A DNA stretch of 64,000 bases from Legionella lytica (GTDB lineage: Bacteria; Pseudomonadota; Gammaproteobacteria; Legionellales; Legionellaceae). The position numbers were made by a program, and so were the translations under genes. The stretch's first letter is position 1; every line of letters starts with the position of its first letter. The stretch is from assembly GCF_023921225.1 (NCBI RefSeq), contig NZ_CP071527.1:940001-1004000 (forward strand), in the 5' to 3' direction. Shown here one piece after another: positions 29,349-38,184 of this stretch. The notes beneath the pieces are model-generated. The model searched no databases. It worked only from the letters and a program-made list of their open reading frames with translations, and was not told the DNA's origin.

Positions 29349-31070
29349 ATGATTCAAGATATACCAAACTTTGCCTCCTTTAATTTTTCAGATGCTATAA
29401 ATAAGGCACTGGAGGATATGAAGTTTACTATTCCATCACCCATTCAAGCTCAAACTATTCCACTTTTGTTGGAAGGAAAAGATATTATTGCCTTGGCGCA
29501 AACAGGAACTGGTAAGACAGCAGCTTTTGCTCTACCAATTTTACAAAGCATATCTCCAAGTATTCAAGGTACTCAAGCGTTGATTTTAGCGCCTACTCGC
29601 GAATTAGCGATTCAGGTTGCTGAGCAATTCGAATTATTAAGTGCCAGACAACGTGGCGTGACTGTTGCTACCTTATGTGGTGGACAAGAGTATGGCCGTC
29701 AGTTAAAACAATTGCGTGCTGGTGCGCAAGTGGTTGTAGGTACGCCTGGTCGTATTTTAGATCATATTGATAAAGGCACTTTGGTTTTAAATAACTTACG
29801 TACGTTCATCCTTGATGAAGCTGACGAAATGTTACGCATGGGTTTCATTGAAGATATTGAAACCATTATGGCAAAACTCCCAGAGAAAAAACAAATTGGT
29901 CTGTTTTCAGCAACAATGCCACATCGTATTCGTCAAATTGCCAATACTTATTTACAAGACCCTGTTTCAGTTGAAATTCGTGCAGAAACTGCAACAGTAA
30001 AAAGCATTGAACAGCGTTTCTTGTTTGCTGCGGGTTATCAAAAACCAGATGCATTATTACGTGTTTTAGCGGTTGAGGAATATCAAGGCGTAATTATTTT
30101 CGTGCGTACCAAGAGCAGCACGGAAGAAGTTGCCGAGTTACTGCAGCAGCAAGGTCTGCGTGCTATGGCAATCCATGGCGATATTACTCAAGCCTTACGT
30201 GAGCGCATTATTTCTCAGTTCCGTCAAGGAGCAATCGATATTTTAGTAGCGACTGACGTTGCTGCTCGTGGTTTAGACGTTGAACGTGTTACTCACGTAA
30301 TTAACTACGATTTACCACATGATAACGAGACTTATGTTCATCGTATTGGCCGAACTGGTCGAGCAGGTCGTTCTGGTGTTGCTATTTTGTTTGTTACACC
30401 AAAAGAATCACGTTTAATCAGCAGTGTTGAGCGACATACGCGTCAGCGTATTACGAAAGTAACCGTGCCGAACGATCATATGATTCAAGTTGCACGACAA
30501 CAGCGATTTATGGCAAATATCACGGCGCGTTTAGAGAGTGAACATTTACATTCATACAAAAAGATTGTTGAAGAGTACATTAAAGAAAACGAAGTCTCTG
30601 CTGTTGATGTTGCCGCTACCTTGGCCTTATTAATTCATAAGGATCAGCCATGGCAGCAAAAAGAACAATCATTGCCTAAAGCTGCTCGTCCTGAAAGAGA
30701 AGGGCGTGGAGAGCGGGGATCTCGATTTGACCGTGAGCGTTCATCCTCACGTTCTGATGATCGTCGTTCTAATGACCGAAAAGGTTTTGGTGAAGGCCGT
30801 AAGAAATTTAATGATGAGGGTGGTGCTGAGCAGGATTTATTCCGTATTGACGTGGGTAAAGTCCATGGCGTAAAACCAGGCAATATTGTAGGTGCAATTG
30901 CGAATGAAGCAGGCTTACAAAGTCGTCATATTACTGGTCTTAAAATTCATGACGATCATTCTACTGTTCGCTTACCCAAAGGTATGTCTAAAGACGTAGT
31001 GAATGATTTAACCAAAGCATGGGTTTGTGGCCGTCAATTAAAATTAACTTTAATTAGTAGTGGCGCTTAA
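29349..31070 (+). CDS. deaD: DEAD-box ATP-dependent RNA helicase (DeaD/CsdA type)
   Basis: Start: ATG 29349, with AGGAAG 3-5 bases before; an in-frame ATG at 29325 lacks a site. About 573 residues. The core has the Q motif (TIPSPIQAQTIP), AQTGTGKTAA, PTRELAIQ, DEADEML, SATMP and HRIGRTGRAGRSG in the right order. After residue ~430 comes a basic Arg/Ser/Gly linker (REGRGERGSRFDRERSSSR), and a DbpA-like RNA-binding domain closes the protein (DLFRIDVGKVHGVKPGNIVG). It remodels structured RNA, for example in ribosome assembly and at low temperature. A 5' leader and an A/T-rich upstream region with TATACT at 29285-29290 suggest its own promoter. A terminator follows. Confidence 0.96.
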   Translation: MIQDIPNFASFNFSDAINKALEDMKFTIPSPIQAQTIPLLLEGKDIIALAQTGTGKTAAFALPILQSISPSIQGTQALILAPTRELAIQVAEQFELLSARQRGVTVATLCGGQEYGRQLKQLRAGAQVVVGTPGRILDHIDKGTLVLNNLRTFILDEADEMLRMGFIEDIETIMAKLPEKKQIGLFSATMPHRIRQIANTYLQDPVSVEIRAETATVKSIEQRFLFAAGYQKPDALLRVLAVEEYQGVIIFVRTKSSTEEVAELLQQQGLRAMAIHGDITQALRERIISQFRQGAIDILVATDVAARGLDVERVTHVINYDLPHDNETYVHRIGRTGRAGRSGVAILFVTPKESRLISSVERHTRQRITKVTVPNDHMIQVARQQRFMANITARLESEHLHSYKKIVEEYIKENEVSAVDVAATLALLIHKDQPWQQKEQSLPKAARPEREGRGERGSRFDRERSSSRSDDRRSNDRKGFGEGRKKFNDEGGAEQDLFRIDVGKVHGVKPGNIVGAIANEAGLQSRHITGLKIHDDHSTVRLPKGMSKDVVNDLTKAWVCGRQLKLTLISSGA

Positions 31071-31084
31071 TTAGCTATAGAGTG

Positions 31085-31125
31085 ACTCTTCTCCTAATTA
31101 AAGGAGAAGAGTTGTTTCTATTTTG
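31085..31125 (+). terminator. Intrinsic terminator of deaD
   Basis: ACTCTTCTCCT (31085-31095) pairs perfectly with AGGAGAAGAGT (31102-31112) around the loop AATTAA, followed by TGTTTCTATTTT. It lies 15 bases after the deaD stop and in front of the convergent stop of the next gene (31118). Confidence 0.85.
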
Positions 31126-31645
31126 CTGCAAAATAGAGTGTTGCTGCCGCTGCGAGTGATGCAGTGAGAATCAAACCTGCCGTTGTAGTTTCAGGAGTAA
31201 AAAATTTATAGGGATGGGCTGTTGGTTTCTCTATAACTGGATTACTGTCTTCCGTGCCAATCTTATCAAACTTTATTTGTGCTAGCGTGTTTATAATCGA
31301 GCTAATTCGTTGCTTCGGGGTGGTATTAGACGTTATTAAGCTGAAATAGTCTTTTTCAAATAATGTGATTGCTGCATCAATTTGTTGAGGACTTATCGTG
31401 GTGTCTTGGCTATAGGAACAGATGGTGCGAAATAGAGTCTCAGAATAGGCTGCACTTACTTGAAGTAATTCAAGCTGCTCCCAATCATTGGCATCAGCGA
31501 TTTTTGAATTGAGCTGATAACGATGATTATGTGGATCATTTTGAGTAAATGCATGAATTGCATCAGCTAATTTTGTTTCGCAGGAAAGAATCTGATGGAG
31601 CAGATTGAGGGATTTTTCGATGAACTCTTGTTCAAATATGGTCAT
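31118..31645 (-). CDS. Tail-anchored hypothetical protein in the MavE position
   Basis: The product has 175 residues: a soluble helical domain (about 1-110), a linker with TEDSNPVIEKP, and one C-terminal hydrophobic segment (TTAGLILTASLAAAATLYFA, about 153-172) ending AAK. This is a tail-anchor-like layout. In L. pneumophila the gene next to plaA is, as I recall, mavE (lpg2344), a Dot/Icm effector with a C-terminal membrane helix and an NPxY motif. Here NPVI occurs where an NPxY-type motif might be expected, so the tyrosine is not kept. The identification is by position and topology only. It is convergent with deaD and divergent from plaA. Confidence 0.7.
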   Translation of the reverse strand: MTIFEQEFIEKSLNLLHQILSCETKLADAIHAFTQNDPHNHRYQLNSKIADANDWEQLELLQVSAAYSETLFRTICSYSQDTTISPQQIDAAITLFEKDYFSLITSNTTPKQRISSIINTLAQIKFDKIGTEDSNPVIEKPTAHPYKFFTPETTTAGLILTASLAAAATLYFAAK

Positions 31646-31789
31646 TTAAGGTTTCCTTACCGTAAAAGAAATACTATAAGGATCTTTCGAAATTAGGGCA
31701 AGAAGAGGAGCACAGGGTATTTCCTTATGGATAAAGATGTGTTCTTATGTTGGGCTCAGAGGTATTGGGGATCGGTAATGCGAATTAAA

Positions 31790-31818
31790 TAAACAAAAAG
31801 ATTATTTAATGATATAAT
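31790..31818 (+). promoter_or_regulatory. Candidate sigma-70 promoter of plaA
   Basis: TAAACA (31790-31795), 17-base spacer and TATAAT (31813-31818) lie 50 bases before the plaA start. The -10 box is perfect; the -35 box matches 4 of 6 positions. Confidence 0.45.
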
Positions 31819-31868
31819 TATCGATAAATTTTGTTTTTAAAAACAATCAATTATAATTAAGGGTATAC

Positions 31869-32798
31869 ATGAGACTGTTAGCAACTTTAGCTGCTTTTTT
31901 ATTTTCTGGAATTGTTCTAGCAACACCTCTCCATAATATAGTTGTCTTTGGTGATAGCTTGTCGGATAACGGCAACCTCTACGAATTCATGAATCAACAA
32001 TTGCCTCCATCTCCTCCTTATTTTAAGGGCCGTTTTTCTAATGGGCTTGTATGGGTAGAACATTTAGCTGCCTCTTATTTTCCTAAGGATCCAGGCGCAC
32101 ATTTATTAGATTATGCTTATGGTGGTGCCGGTGTTTCTTCTGATGAAGAAGATGATGATGTTTTGTTTACTTTAAGAAGAGAAGTAAAAGATTACCTCGC
32201 TTCCCACCAAAATAAGGCGAGTGCAGATAGCCTTTATGTGGTGTGGATTGGCTCCAATAATTATTTAGCATTGCCTACCGAAGTTGATAAAACTCTACGT
32301 GATGTAAATGAGGGAATTACCGAGAGTTTACAACGTTTGGCTGATAAGGGAGCAAAACATATTTTAGTAGTTAACATTCCCGATTTAGGAAGTACTCCTG
32401 CGGCTATTGAATTTGACGCGATTGAAACCATGTCTTACTTTTCGCAAGAACATAACTCGCTATTGAATAACACTCTAGTTAATCTAAAGCAGAAGTATCC
32501 TGATGTTGAATGGTTGTTTTTCGATATGAACCAATCGTTTAATGATGTTGTTGCTAATCCACAAGTGTATGGATTTAATAATATTAATGGTTCTTGCATC
32601 GATTTAATCAACGATAATTTCGCTAAGAAGTCAGTGCTAAATCTGGTTAGAGCAGCGAAGCCTCAACAGATGAAGAGGGATGCTTGTGACGGTTATTTAT
32701 TCTTTGATTTAGTGCATCCAACGGCATTAGCTCATGAATTGTTAGCAGATAAAGCTAAAAAAGCACTTGATGAAGCGGGTGTTACGTTTACAGAATAG
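31869..32798 (+). CDS. plaA: Secreted GDSL lysophospholipase A, PlaA type
   Basis: The product has 309 residues. The N-terminal 19 (MRLLATLAAFLFSGIVLATP) form a signal peptide. The GDSL block VVFGDSLSDNGN puts the nucleophile at Ser30; the GSNN block is VVWIGSNNYL, and the last block FFDLVHPTALAHE gives Asp280 and His283. The family is SGNH hydrolase; L. pneumophila PlaA, also 309 residues with Ser30, is exported by the Lsp type II system and removes fatty acids from lysophospholipids. Two cysteines near the C-terminus (NGSCIDLIND and RDACDGY) could form the disulfide-closed loop known from this enzyme group. It is followed by a palindromic repeat and a hydrolase gene. Confidence 0.94.
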   Translation: MRLLATLAAFLFSGIVLATPLHNIVVFGDSLSDNGNLYEFMNQQLPPSPPYFKGRFSNGLVWVEHLAASYFPKDPGAHLLDYAYGGAGVSSDEEDDDVLFTLRREVKDYLASHQNKASADSLYVVWIGSNNYLALPTEVDKTLRDVNEGITESLQRLADKGAKHILVVNIPDLGSTPAAIEFDAIETMSYFSQEHNSLLNNTLVNLKQKYPDVEWLFFDMNQSFNDVVANPQVYGFNNINGSCIDLINDNFAKKSVLNLVRAAKPQQMKRDACDGYLFFDLVHPTALAHELLADKAKKALDEAGVTFTE

Positions 32799-32807
32799 AA
32801 CACAATG

Positions 32808-32890
32808 TAGCCCGTATTTGCTGCAGCGTAATATGGGATCGCTCTTGAATTAGGTCCCGATCCCGTATTACGCTATGTTAATACGGGCTA
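32808..32890. repeat. Long cruciform-like REP element between plaA and the next gene
   Basis: The outer arm TAGCCCGTATT (32808-32818) pairs with AATACGGGCTA (32880-32890). The inner arms AGCGTAATATGGGATCG and CGATCCCGTATTACGCT pair with one mismatch. The core 'GTAGCCCGTATTTGCTGCAGCGTAATATGGG' type (shown here in parts) resembles the GTAG-CCCG repeats found across many gammaproteobacteria. It lies in the same-strand gap between plaA and the DUF3530-like gene, and ends about 20 bases before that gene's start. Confidence 0.8.
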
Positions 32891-32910
32891 TAAATTTTTT
32901 CAGGGACGAT

Positions 32911-33732
32911 ATGTATTACATTTTAAGAGCAGTTTTAGCATTTTTCCTCATTATTTCCAGCGCTCAAGCAGAGCAGTTTGAAGTCAAGCTTAATGGCAAG
33001 AGCATTCAATTGCCTTATTGGTCTGCATTAAAAGATCCGCATGGTGCCATTGTTGTCGTTCATGGTGGTGAACAGGCGCAGTGGTCTGATTTTTTAGAGT
33101 TCGCAGCAAAACATTTATCAGACTATGGTTGGTCTACGGTATTGTTGAATTGTGATCAAGGTAGCACCGAGCCATGGGTCAAAGCACTTCCAGAAGTAAT
33201 CAATACATTACGCCAGCAAAAAAATAATCGCATTGTGGTTCTTCATTACGGAGAGCAAGTAGGGCAAACCTTAGCTGCCTTTGATAAACAAGGGGGAATT
33301 GAGGGCTTGGTGTTACTTTCTGCATATGATTTATCCAACGCAGATGCTAAAAAAGAGGATAAAAAAATCGAGATAAAAGTTCCTTTATTCGATATTGCGG
33401 GTCAATTTGACTATGCTGCGGTCCTTGAGCAAATGAAGGAGCGCCAAAGGACGTTTGCACAAAATAAATATACCTCTATGCAAATACCCGGAGCGAATCA
33501 TGACTATGAATACAATCAACCTATGGTGATATCATTTATCAGCGGTTGGATGCAAAAACTAACTGAAAATAAACCTAAACCTCCACCAGTACTGGTTTCT
33601 TATGTTGCATCTATAGCGGCCCTTATTCCTAAAGAAGAGGTCGCTTTGGATGACGAACCAGAAGATTGGACAGGCTACAATAATGATCCTTCAGAACCAA
33701 CCCAAGAGATTATTGTAGAGAAAAGTTACTAA
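32911..33732 (+). CDS. Exported DUF3530-like alpha/beta hydrolase-fold protein
   Basis: Start: ATG 32911 (MYYILRAVLAFFLIISSAQA), with AGGGA 4 bases upstream; a start at 32875 would lie in the repeat. The first ~20 residues form a signal peptide. The rest has an alpha/beta hydrolase look: AIVVVHGGEQAQW (oxyanion region), LLNCDQGS, a central YGEQVGQTLAA where the nucleophile elbow would be, then PLFDIAGQFDY and a late PGANHDYEYN with a possible catalytic His. The nucleophile serine of GxSxG is not present (GEQVG), as in DUF3530. The C-terminal tail (about 225-273) is acidic/proline-rich. Function is unknown; a role at the envelope is inferred. Confidence 0.8.
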   Translation: MYYILRAVLAFFLIISSAQAEQFEVKLNGKSIQLPYWSALKDPHGAIVVVHGGEQAQWSDFLEFAAKHLSDYGWSTVLLNCDQGSTEPWVKALPEVINTLRQQKNNRIVVLHYGEQVGQTLAAFDKQGGIEGLVLLSAYDLSNADAKKEDKKIEIKVPLFDIAGQFDYAAVLEQMKERQRTFAQNKYTSMQIPGANHDYEYNQPMVISFISGWMQKLTENKPKPPPVLVSYVASIAALIPKEEVALDDEPEDWTGYNNDPSEPTQEIIVEKSY

Positions 33733-33825
33733 GGCGTAGCTTGCAACCGTATCTTATGCATATCTCTTAGATGGTACGTGACTTTTCGTGGGCCCAACCA
33801 ACAATTGGAAGGGCTGAGAAACCTG

Positions 33826-34692
33826 TCACCATCCTTTACTTTCACAAATCAATTCATAAGCCTTCACAATTTTCTGGGTCTTTTCATTTGCAACTTTAAT
33901 CATTTCCTGCGGCAAGCCTTTAGCAATTAGCTTATCAGGGTGATTACGACTTAATAAACGACGATAGGCTCGTTTAACTTCTTGCTTGCTCGCACTGGGT
34001 GATACTTCCATTAAAGCATAGGCATAGTCTAAATTTGATTTTGAAGGCTTATAGTTATCTTTGCTGTATGACGAATAAGAGTCAGATGAAGACTGATGAG
34101 TTTCTTGTTGTTTATGAGCGGAACCAAAATCCTCATAAAAGCGATATTGTTGATGAAAGGGCATAAAACCCAGATGAGAGAAAATAATATCTAAGGTCTG
34201 TATTTTTCGAGTAGTCAGACCATCAATTTGTGCTGCCTGATATTGAATGTCGATAAAGACTTTTAATAAATCACGATTATCGTTGCAGGCACGTCGCAGT
34301 CTTGAAAGTACACCCATGAGATCAAAATGAGCCCCTTTGCCTTCATTAAATAAACGCATGGCGAGTATTTTTTGTTGTTGGCCCAAATGCATTTCATTCA
34401 TAATTGAACGTGCCATGTTCAACTCTTCTTCAGTAACACGGCCATCTGCTTTTGCCAGATAACCCATAATTGAGAAGGTTGCCTCAAAAAAGGTCGTTTG
34501 TACATTGCTGCGTTTTTCAGTCAAATACAACAAGAGTGGATTTGAAAAATGATTAGCAAGGCCTCTGTCAAAGATATTCCCTACTAAAATACCAAAGATT
34601 GCACCTGTGGGACCTGCGGATAAAAAGCCAAAGAATGCCCCGAGAAGTTTTCCCCACCATGTGCTAATTGTAAAAAATTCCTTAAAATTCAT
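33826..34692 (-). CDS. djlA: DjlA-like co-chaperone
   Basis: The product has 288 residues. The N-terminal membrane anchor (WWGKLLGAFFGFLSAGPTG) contains the glycine zipper typical of DjlA. A central TerB-like domain follows (about 60-180, including DGRVTEEELNMA). The C-terminal J domain has YALMEVSPSASKQEVKRAY and the HPD signature (SRNHPDKLIAK), which activates DnaK. DjlA helps Legionella under heat and pH stress and in host cells. It is convergent with the DUF3530 gene. The gap there (33733-33825) contains a sequence similar to the inverted GTAGG motif. It is divergent from waaA with a 128-base gap. Confidence 0.95.
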   Translation of the reverse strand: MNFKEFFTISTWWGKLLGAFFGFLSAGPTGAIFGILVGNIFDRGLANHFSNPLLLYLTEKRSNVQTTFFEATFSIMGYLAKADGRVTEEELNMARSIMNEMHLGQQQKILAMRLFNEGKGAHFDLMGVLSRLRRACNDNRDLLKVFIDIQYQAAQIDGLTTRKIQTLDIIFSHLGFMPFHQQYRFYEDFGSAHKQQETHQSSSDSYSSYSKDNYKPSKSNLDYAYALMEVSPSASKQEVKRAYRRLLSRNHPDKLIAKGLPQEMIKVANEKTQKIVKAYELICESKGW

Positions 34693-34820
34693 TATAGAGA
34701 ATTACCTTAAAATTAATGCCCGTTCCATTGTATATGGGGGTGAAGCCCTCATCTGCAATAGCCTTATCGCTTTATACCACATTTTAAGTATATACTGTCG
34801 GCTTTTAGGTTTGGCTTTAT

Positions 34821-36083
34821 ATGCGATTTTTTTACTCTTTTTTAATGTATTTACTTACACCATTTATTGTAGTCCGTTTATGGTGGAAAGGGCGTCGCTT
34901 ACCAGCCTATAGGGAGCGTATTGGTGAACGTTTTTGTTTGGGAATAAAAGAACACCAGCCAGTTGATGTTTGGGTGCATGCGGTTTCTTTAGGGGAAGTG
35001 ATTGCAGCGATTCCGTTGATTGATGCCATGTTAGAAAGAAATTGGTCCGTATTTGTTACGACCATGACACCGACAGGTTCTGGGCGAGTGCAAAGTCATT
35101 ATGGTAATAGGGTAGGGCATCAGTATGTACCTTATGAACTTCCTCTAATTCTTAAACGTTTTTTCAAACAAATTAAACCGCGAGTTGGTTTGATTATGGA
35201 AACGGAACTATGGCCTAATTTAATTTATGAGGCACGCGCCGCCAATGTCCCCTTATTACTTGCTAATGCGCGTTTATCTGATGGGTCGATGCAAGGCTAT
35301 AAGTGGATTAAATTTATTATAAAACCGCTGCTTAATCGCTTTTCGGCTATTTTGCCCCAAGGTGAAGAGGATGCACTGCGCTTTATTGGCTTAGGGGCAC
35401 AAACAGAGCGAGTGCGGGTTTTGGGTAATATCAAATATGATTTAAAAACGCACAGTATCGATCGCCAAAAATTTATTGAATTAAAAAGTCATTGGGGAGC
35501 TGAGCGAGTAGCGGTTATTGCTGCCAGTACTCATGATGATGAAGAAGCACAGATTATTGCTCAGTTACGGCGTCTGCAAGAAGCGATCCCTGATGTAGTC
35601 TTACTTATTGCACCAAGACATCCTGAGCGTTTTCAAGAGGTGTACCAGCAGAGTATTCAGGCTGGCTTTAATACCGGATTACGCTCTAATTTAGCTTCGT
35701 TAAGTACTGAGAATGAGATTGTGGTATTGGATAGCTTAGGTGAGCTATTAGGAATGTATCAGATAAGTGATTATGCTTTTGTAGGGGGGAGCCTTATGCC
35801 TGTTGGTGGGCATAATGTGCTTGAACCCATTGCGGTGAATATTCCTGTTATTAGCGGTACGCATGTTCATAATTTTAAGTTAATTTGCTATGAATTAGAA
35901 AAGGCAAAAGCAATAGTCTTAGTGCAACAGGCTAATGAGGTGATCGATGAATTGATTAAGTTGCATACGGATCCTTCTTACCGTCAACAGCTTATTCATA
36001 ATGCAACCACAGTATTTGAAAAAAACAAAGGTGCGGTCTTAAGACACATACAACAAATAGATAGTCTTTTGCTAAAGCCCTAG
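34821..36083 (+). CDS. waaA: 3-deoxy-D-manno-octulosonic acid (Kdo) transferase WaaA
   Basis: The 420-residue GT30 glycosyltransferase attaches Kdo to lipid IVA in lipopolysaccharide synthesis. The N-terminal hydrophobic anchor (FFYSFLMYLLTPFIVV) is followed by the donor/acceptor half: WVHAVSLGEVIAAIPL (about 51-66), TTMTPTGSGRVQ, and METELWPNL (about 126-134), all diagnostic. The C-terminal nucleotide-binding half has IAPRHPERFQEV, FVGGSLMPVGGHNVLEP and IPVISGTHVHNF. The length is usual. It is divergent from djlA and convergent with the HAD-like gene; a perfect hairpin follows. Confidence 0.97.
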   Translation: MRFFYSFLMYLLTPFIVVRLWWKGRRLPAYRERIGERFCLGIKEHQPVDVWVHAVSLGEVIAAIPLIDAMLERNWSVFVTTMTPTGSGRVQSHYGNRVGHQYVPYELPLILKRFFKQIKPRVGLIMETELWPNLIYEARAANVPLLLANARLSDGSMQGYKWIKFIIKPLLNRFSAILPQGEEDALRFIGLGAQTERVRVLGNIKYDLKTHSIDRQKFIELKSHWGAERVAVIAASTHDDEEAQIIAQLRRLQEAIPDVVLLIAPRHPERFQEVYQQSIQAGFNTGLRSNLASLSTENEIVVLDSLGELLGMYQISDYAFVGGSLMPVGGHNVLEPIAVNIPVISGTHVHNFKLICYELEKAKAIVLVQQANEVIDELIKLHTDPSYRQQLIHNATTVFEKNKGAVLRHIQQIDSLLLKP

Positions 36084-36106
36084 GTTGTTCCTGATAAGCA
36101 AATCTT

Positions 36107-36137
36107 CGAATTACCACCATTAAGCTGTGGTAATTCG
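36107..36137 (+). terminator. Hairpin between convergent waaA and HAD-like gene
   Basis: CGAATTACCAC (36107-36117) pairs exactly with GTGGTAATTCG (36127-36137) around a 9-base loop. Moderately T-rich sequence follows (CATCTTATTTT at about 36146-36156). It likely ends waaA transcription, and possibly that of the gene on the other strand. Confidence 0.7.
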
Positions 36138-36155
36138 CTCGATGTACATCTTATT

Positions 36156-37451
36156 TTAATCCTTAATACACGGTCCTCTATATGCTTCTTTGCTTAACTC
36201 TTGAGGTGCTTGTAGAGCTTCATATTCGTCGGTATCAGAATCATCTTCAACCGTAATGTCTGAATCATAATTGGGTATTGATATAATGTTTAATAATGAA
36301 TTAGGATTCTTTGGATCGTTAAAAGTGATTGCTGCCGGTTCATCACGGATGAAATACTTCTCCAGTGGTTTATGTGCAATTAAGTTGAGAAATATTTGAA
36401 TACGCATAAAATAATCATGGCTTGCTGGTATTTGTTGCAAAATCATCTTTCCAAGAGGTAAGAGCCAATCATATTCCATGGAAGTACCATCAATTGCCTG
36501 TCCGGAAATTAGAGTACTTAATACTTGAAAGATTTTATAAGGGTCAAGATTTGTCGGTGCTTTTCCGGGGTTAATGATCCACTGAGCATTCGGATGCAAT
36601 TTGCCACGCACACATTGTTGCTGATGATAACAAATATTAGCAAACATCCCCCAGGGAGCTTTTTGGAACGAATTAAGTAATTTATTCAACACGTCCTCAG
36701 AATCATCGAAGAAATACGACTGAGCTTCTTTGAATAAGGTTGCCACCAAGCTTAATTGCATATAAATGATGGGAAACTTCGATTCGTAATTGGGTATTCT
36801 ACGTAGGGCATTGCATGCAGCTACTTGTCCTTCATCATAACTGCCATTATAACAACGCATAATTTCTTCATAAGTTGTTCCAACAGGTAGCTTCTTTACT
36901 AAATCATAAAGGGATAAAGGAACTATTTTTACTTCTAAATCTGCAGAGCAGCTCTCAGACGATTTTATCTGCTTGGCAAAATCCAACAAATAATGAAATG
37001 CTGAACCATTCTTATTTCTCACCGCGTTGAACATGTCTACATTGCTCGTTTGGCGAGCACTGGATACAAATAACAACAGTAAGTTAGTTCCAGCAGCTTT
37101 TTTTATCAATTCATCGATTAATGCCTGATTAGTTTGCGTTACTCTATTATAACGAATGCCAATACACCCATCATAATCTAAATGAACACTCGTCACTTTA
37201 TTTTGTGAATGTGTTTTGACATCATCCTCGGTAAGAATATAACCTTCCAAATCTTGGTAGGAATAATTTTGCTCACCAGGGTAATTACTCATTTGTTCTT
37301 CAGTGATGACAACTTGGTTTTCTTCTTGAGAGGAGAAAGGTACAGCAATACTTGAAAAAAAGCTAAGTCCTGTTTCGAAATTTTCTTCCATTTGTTTTGG
37401 TCGCTTATTAATAGAGTTAGATGCTTCTAAATAATCTTGTTTACGTTTCAT
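36156..37451 (-). CDS. HAD-like hydrolase-type protein, candidate Dot/Icm effector
   Basis: The product has 431 residues. A basic N-terminus MKRKQDYLEASNSINKRPKQ looks like a bipartite nuclear localisation signal. SVHLDYDGCIGIRY has the DxDG catalytic loop of HAD phosphatases at Asp92 and Asp94, and LLLLFVSSARQTSN has the Ser motif II. A later FDDSEDVLN could supply the acidic motif IV. It resembles eukaryotic-like HAD effectors of Legionella. The C-terminus is acidic (VEDDSDTDEYEALQ) as in Dot/Icm substrates. No membrane segment is seen. I do not know a specific name. It is convergent with waaA and upstream of nothing on the same strand; the dksA gene is separated by a strong terminator. Confidence 0.68.
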   Translation of the reverse strand: MKRKQDYLEASNSINKRPKQMEENFETGLSFFSSIAVPFSSQEENQVVITEEQMSNYPGEQNYSYQDLEGYILTEDDVKTHSQNKVTSVHLDYDGCIGIRYNRVTQTNQALIDELIKKAAGTNLLLLFVSSARQTSNVDMFNAVRNKNGSAFHYLLDFAKQIKSSESCSADLEVKIVPLSLYDLVKKLPVGTTYEEIMRCYNGSYDEGQVAACNALRRIPNYESKFPIIYMQLSLVATLFKEAQSYFFDDSEDVLNKLLNSFQKAPWGMFANICYHQQQCVRGKLHPNAQWIINPGKAPTNLDPYKIFQVLSTLISGQAIDGTSMEYDWLLPLGKMILQQIPASHDYFMRIQIFLNLIAHKPLEKYFIRDEPAAITFNDPKNPNSLLNIISIPNYDSDITVEDDSDTDEYEALQAPQELSKEAYRGPCIKD

Positions 37452-37523
37452 CGTTGAGCAGTGATAGAAAAAAAGATAGCCATAAAAGTATTTATCTTAA
37501 ATAAACATTAAGCTAATGGGACA

Positions 37524-37556
37524 TAAAAAAAGTCCGCGTTTTATGTCGCGGACTTT
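37524..37556 (-). terminator. Intrinsic terminator of dksA
   Basis: On the minus strand AAAGTCCGCG and CGCGGACTTT (plus 37547-37556 and 37529-37538) form a perfect 10-bp stem with an 8-base loop, followed by a run of T (plus A-run 37524-37530). It lies about 25 bases after the dksA stop. Confidence 0.92.
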
Positions 37557-37581
37557 GGATGGATGCGGACACATGTAGATA

Positions 37582-38058
37582 TTAAGAGCCTTGATTTTGT
37601 CGCTCTTTGATTTCAGACAATGTTTTGCAGTCGATGCAAAGAGTAGCTGTTGGTCTAGCTTCTAAACGTTTAAGGCCTATTTCTATACCACATGCTTCAC
37701 AATAGCCGAAATCATCATTTCTCAGTCGTTCCAACGCATCCTCAATTTTTTTAATAAGTTTGCGTTCGCGGTCACGAGTACGTAATTCAATGCTGAACTC
37801 TTCTTCTTGACTTGCTCTGTCAGAAGGATCTGGGAAGTTAGCTGCCTCATCTTTCATATGAGTAACTGTGCGATCGACTTCTTCCATTAATGATTGACGC
37901 CACGCTAGCAAAATCTTTTCAAGATGGGCTAGCTGCTTTTCATTCATATATTCTTCCCCTTCGCTTTCAATGTAAGGAGAAATTCCCATGCTACCTATCG
38001 TGTCATTTTTCACGTTGTATAGTCTCTCATTATTTTTATCAATTAATTGTTCGGTCAT
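37582..38058 (-). CDS. dksA: RNA polymerase-binding transcription factor DksA
   Basis: The product has 158 residues from ATG 38058, with GGAG 6 bases upstream; the frame extends to 38109 but lacks support. It has an N-terminal extension, then the coiled coil ([20 protein letters not shown]), the acidic tip ([20 protein letters not shown], with Asp and Ala of the DxxDxA type), and the zinc finger CEACG...CIDC. It acts with ppGpp on RNA polymerase and adjusts rRNA and virulence gene transcription; in Legionella it takes part in the switch to the transmissive phase. A strong terminator follows. The gap to prmC (38059-38184 region) shows nothing certain. Confidence 0.95.
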   Translation of the reverse strand: MTEQLIDKNNERLYNVKNDTIGSMGISPYIESEGEEYMNEKQLAHLEKILLAWRQSLMEEVDRTVTHMKDEAANFPDPSDRASQEEEFSIELRTRDRERKLIKKIEDALERLRNDDFGYCEACGIEIGLKRLEARPTATLCIDCKTLSEIKERQNQGS

Positions 38059-38184
38059 TTTAGTCTCCATCCCACTGTCCGCTGGTCTTCTAAATAGTAA
38101 ACCAATCAAGACGATTTTTACTTATTTGGGATCTTTTCAGAAGGCGGTAGGTATACCAAAAAACTGTTGTATCATCAACAACAT

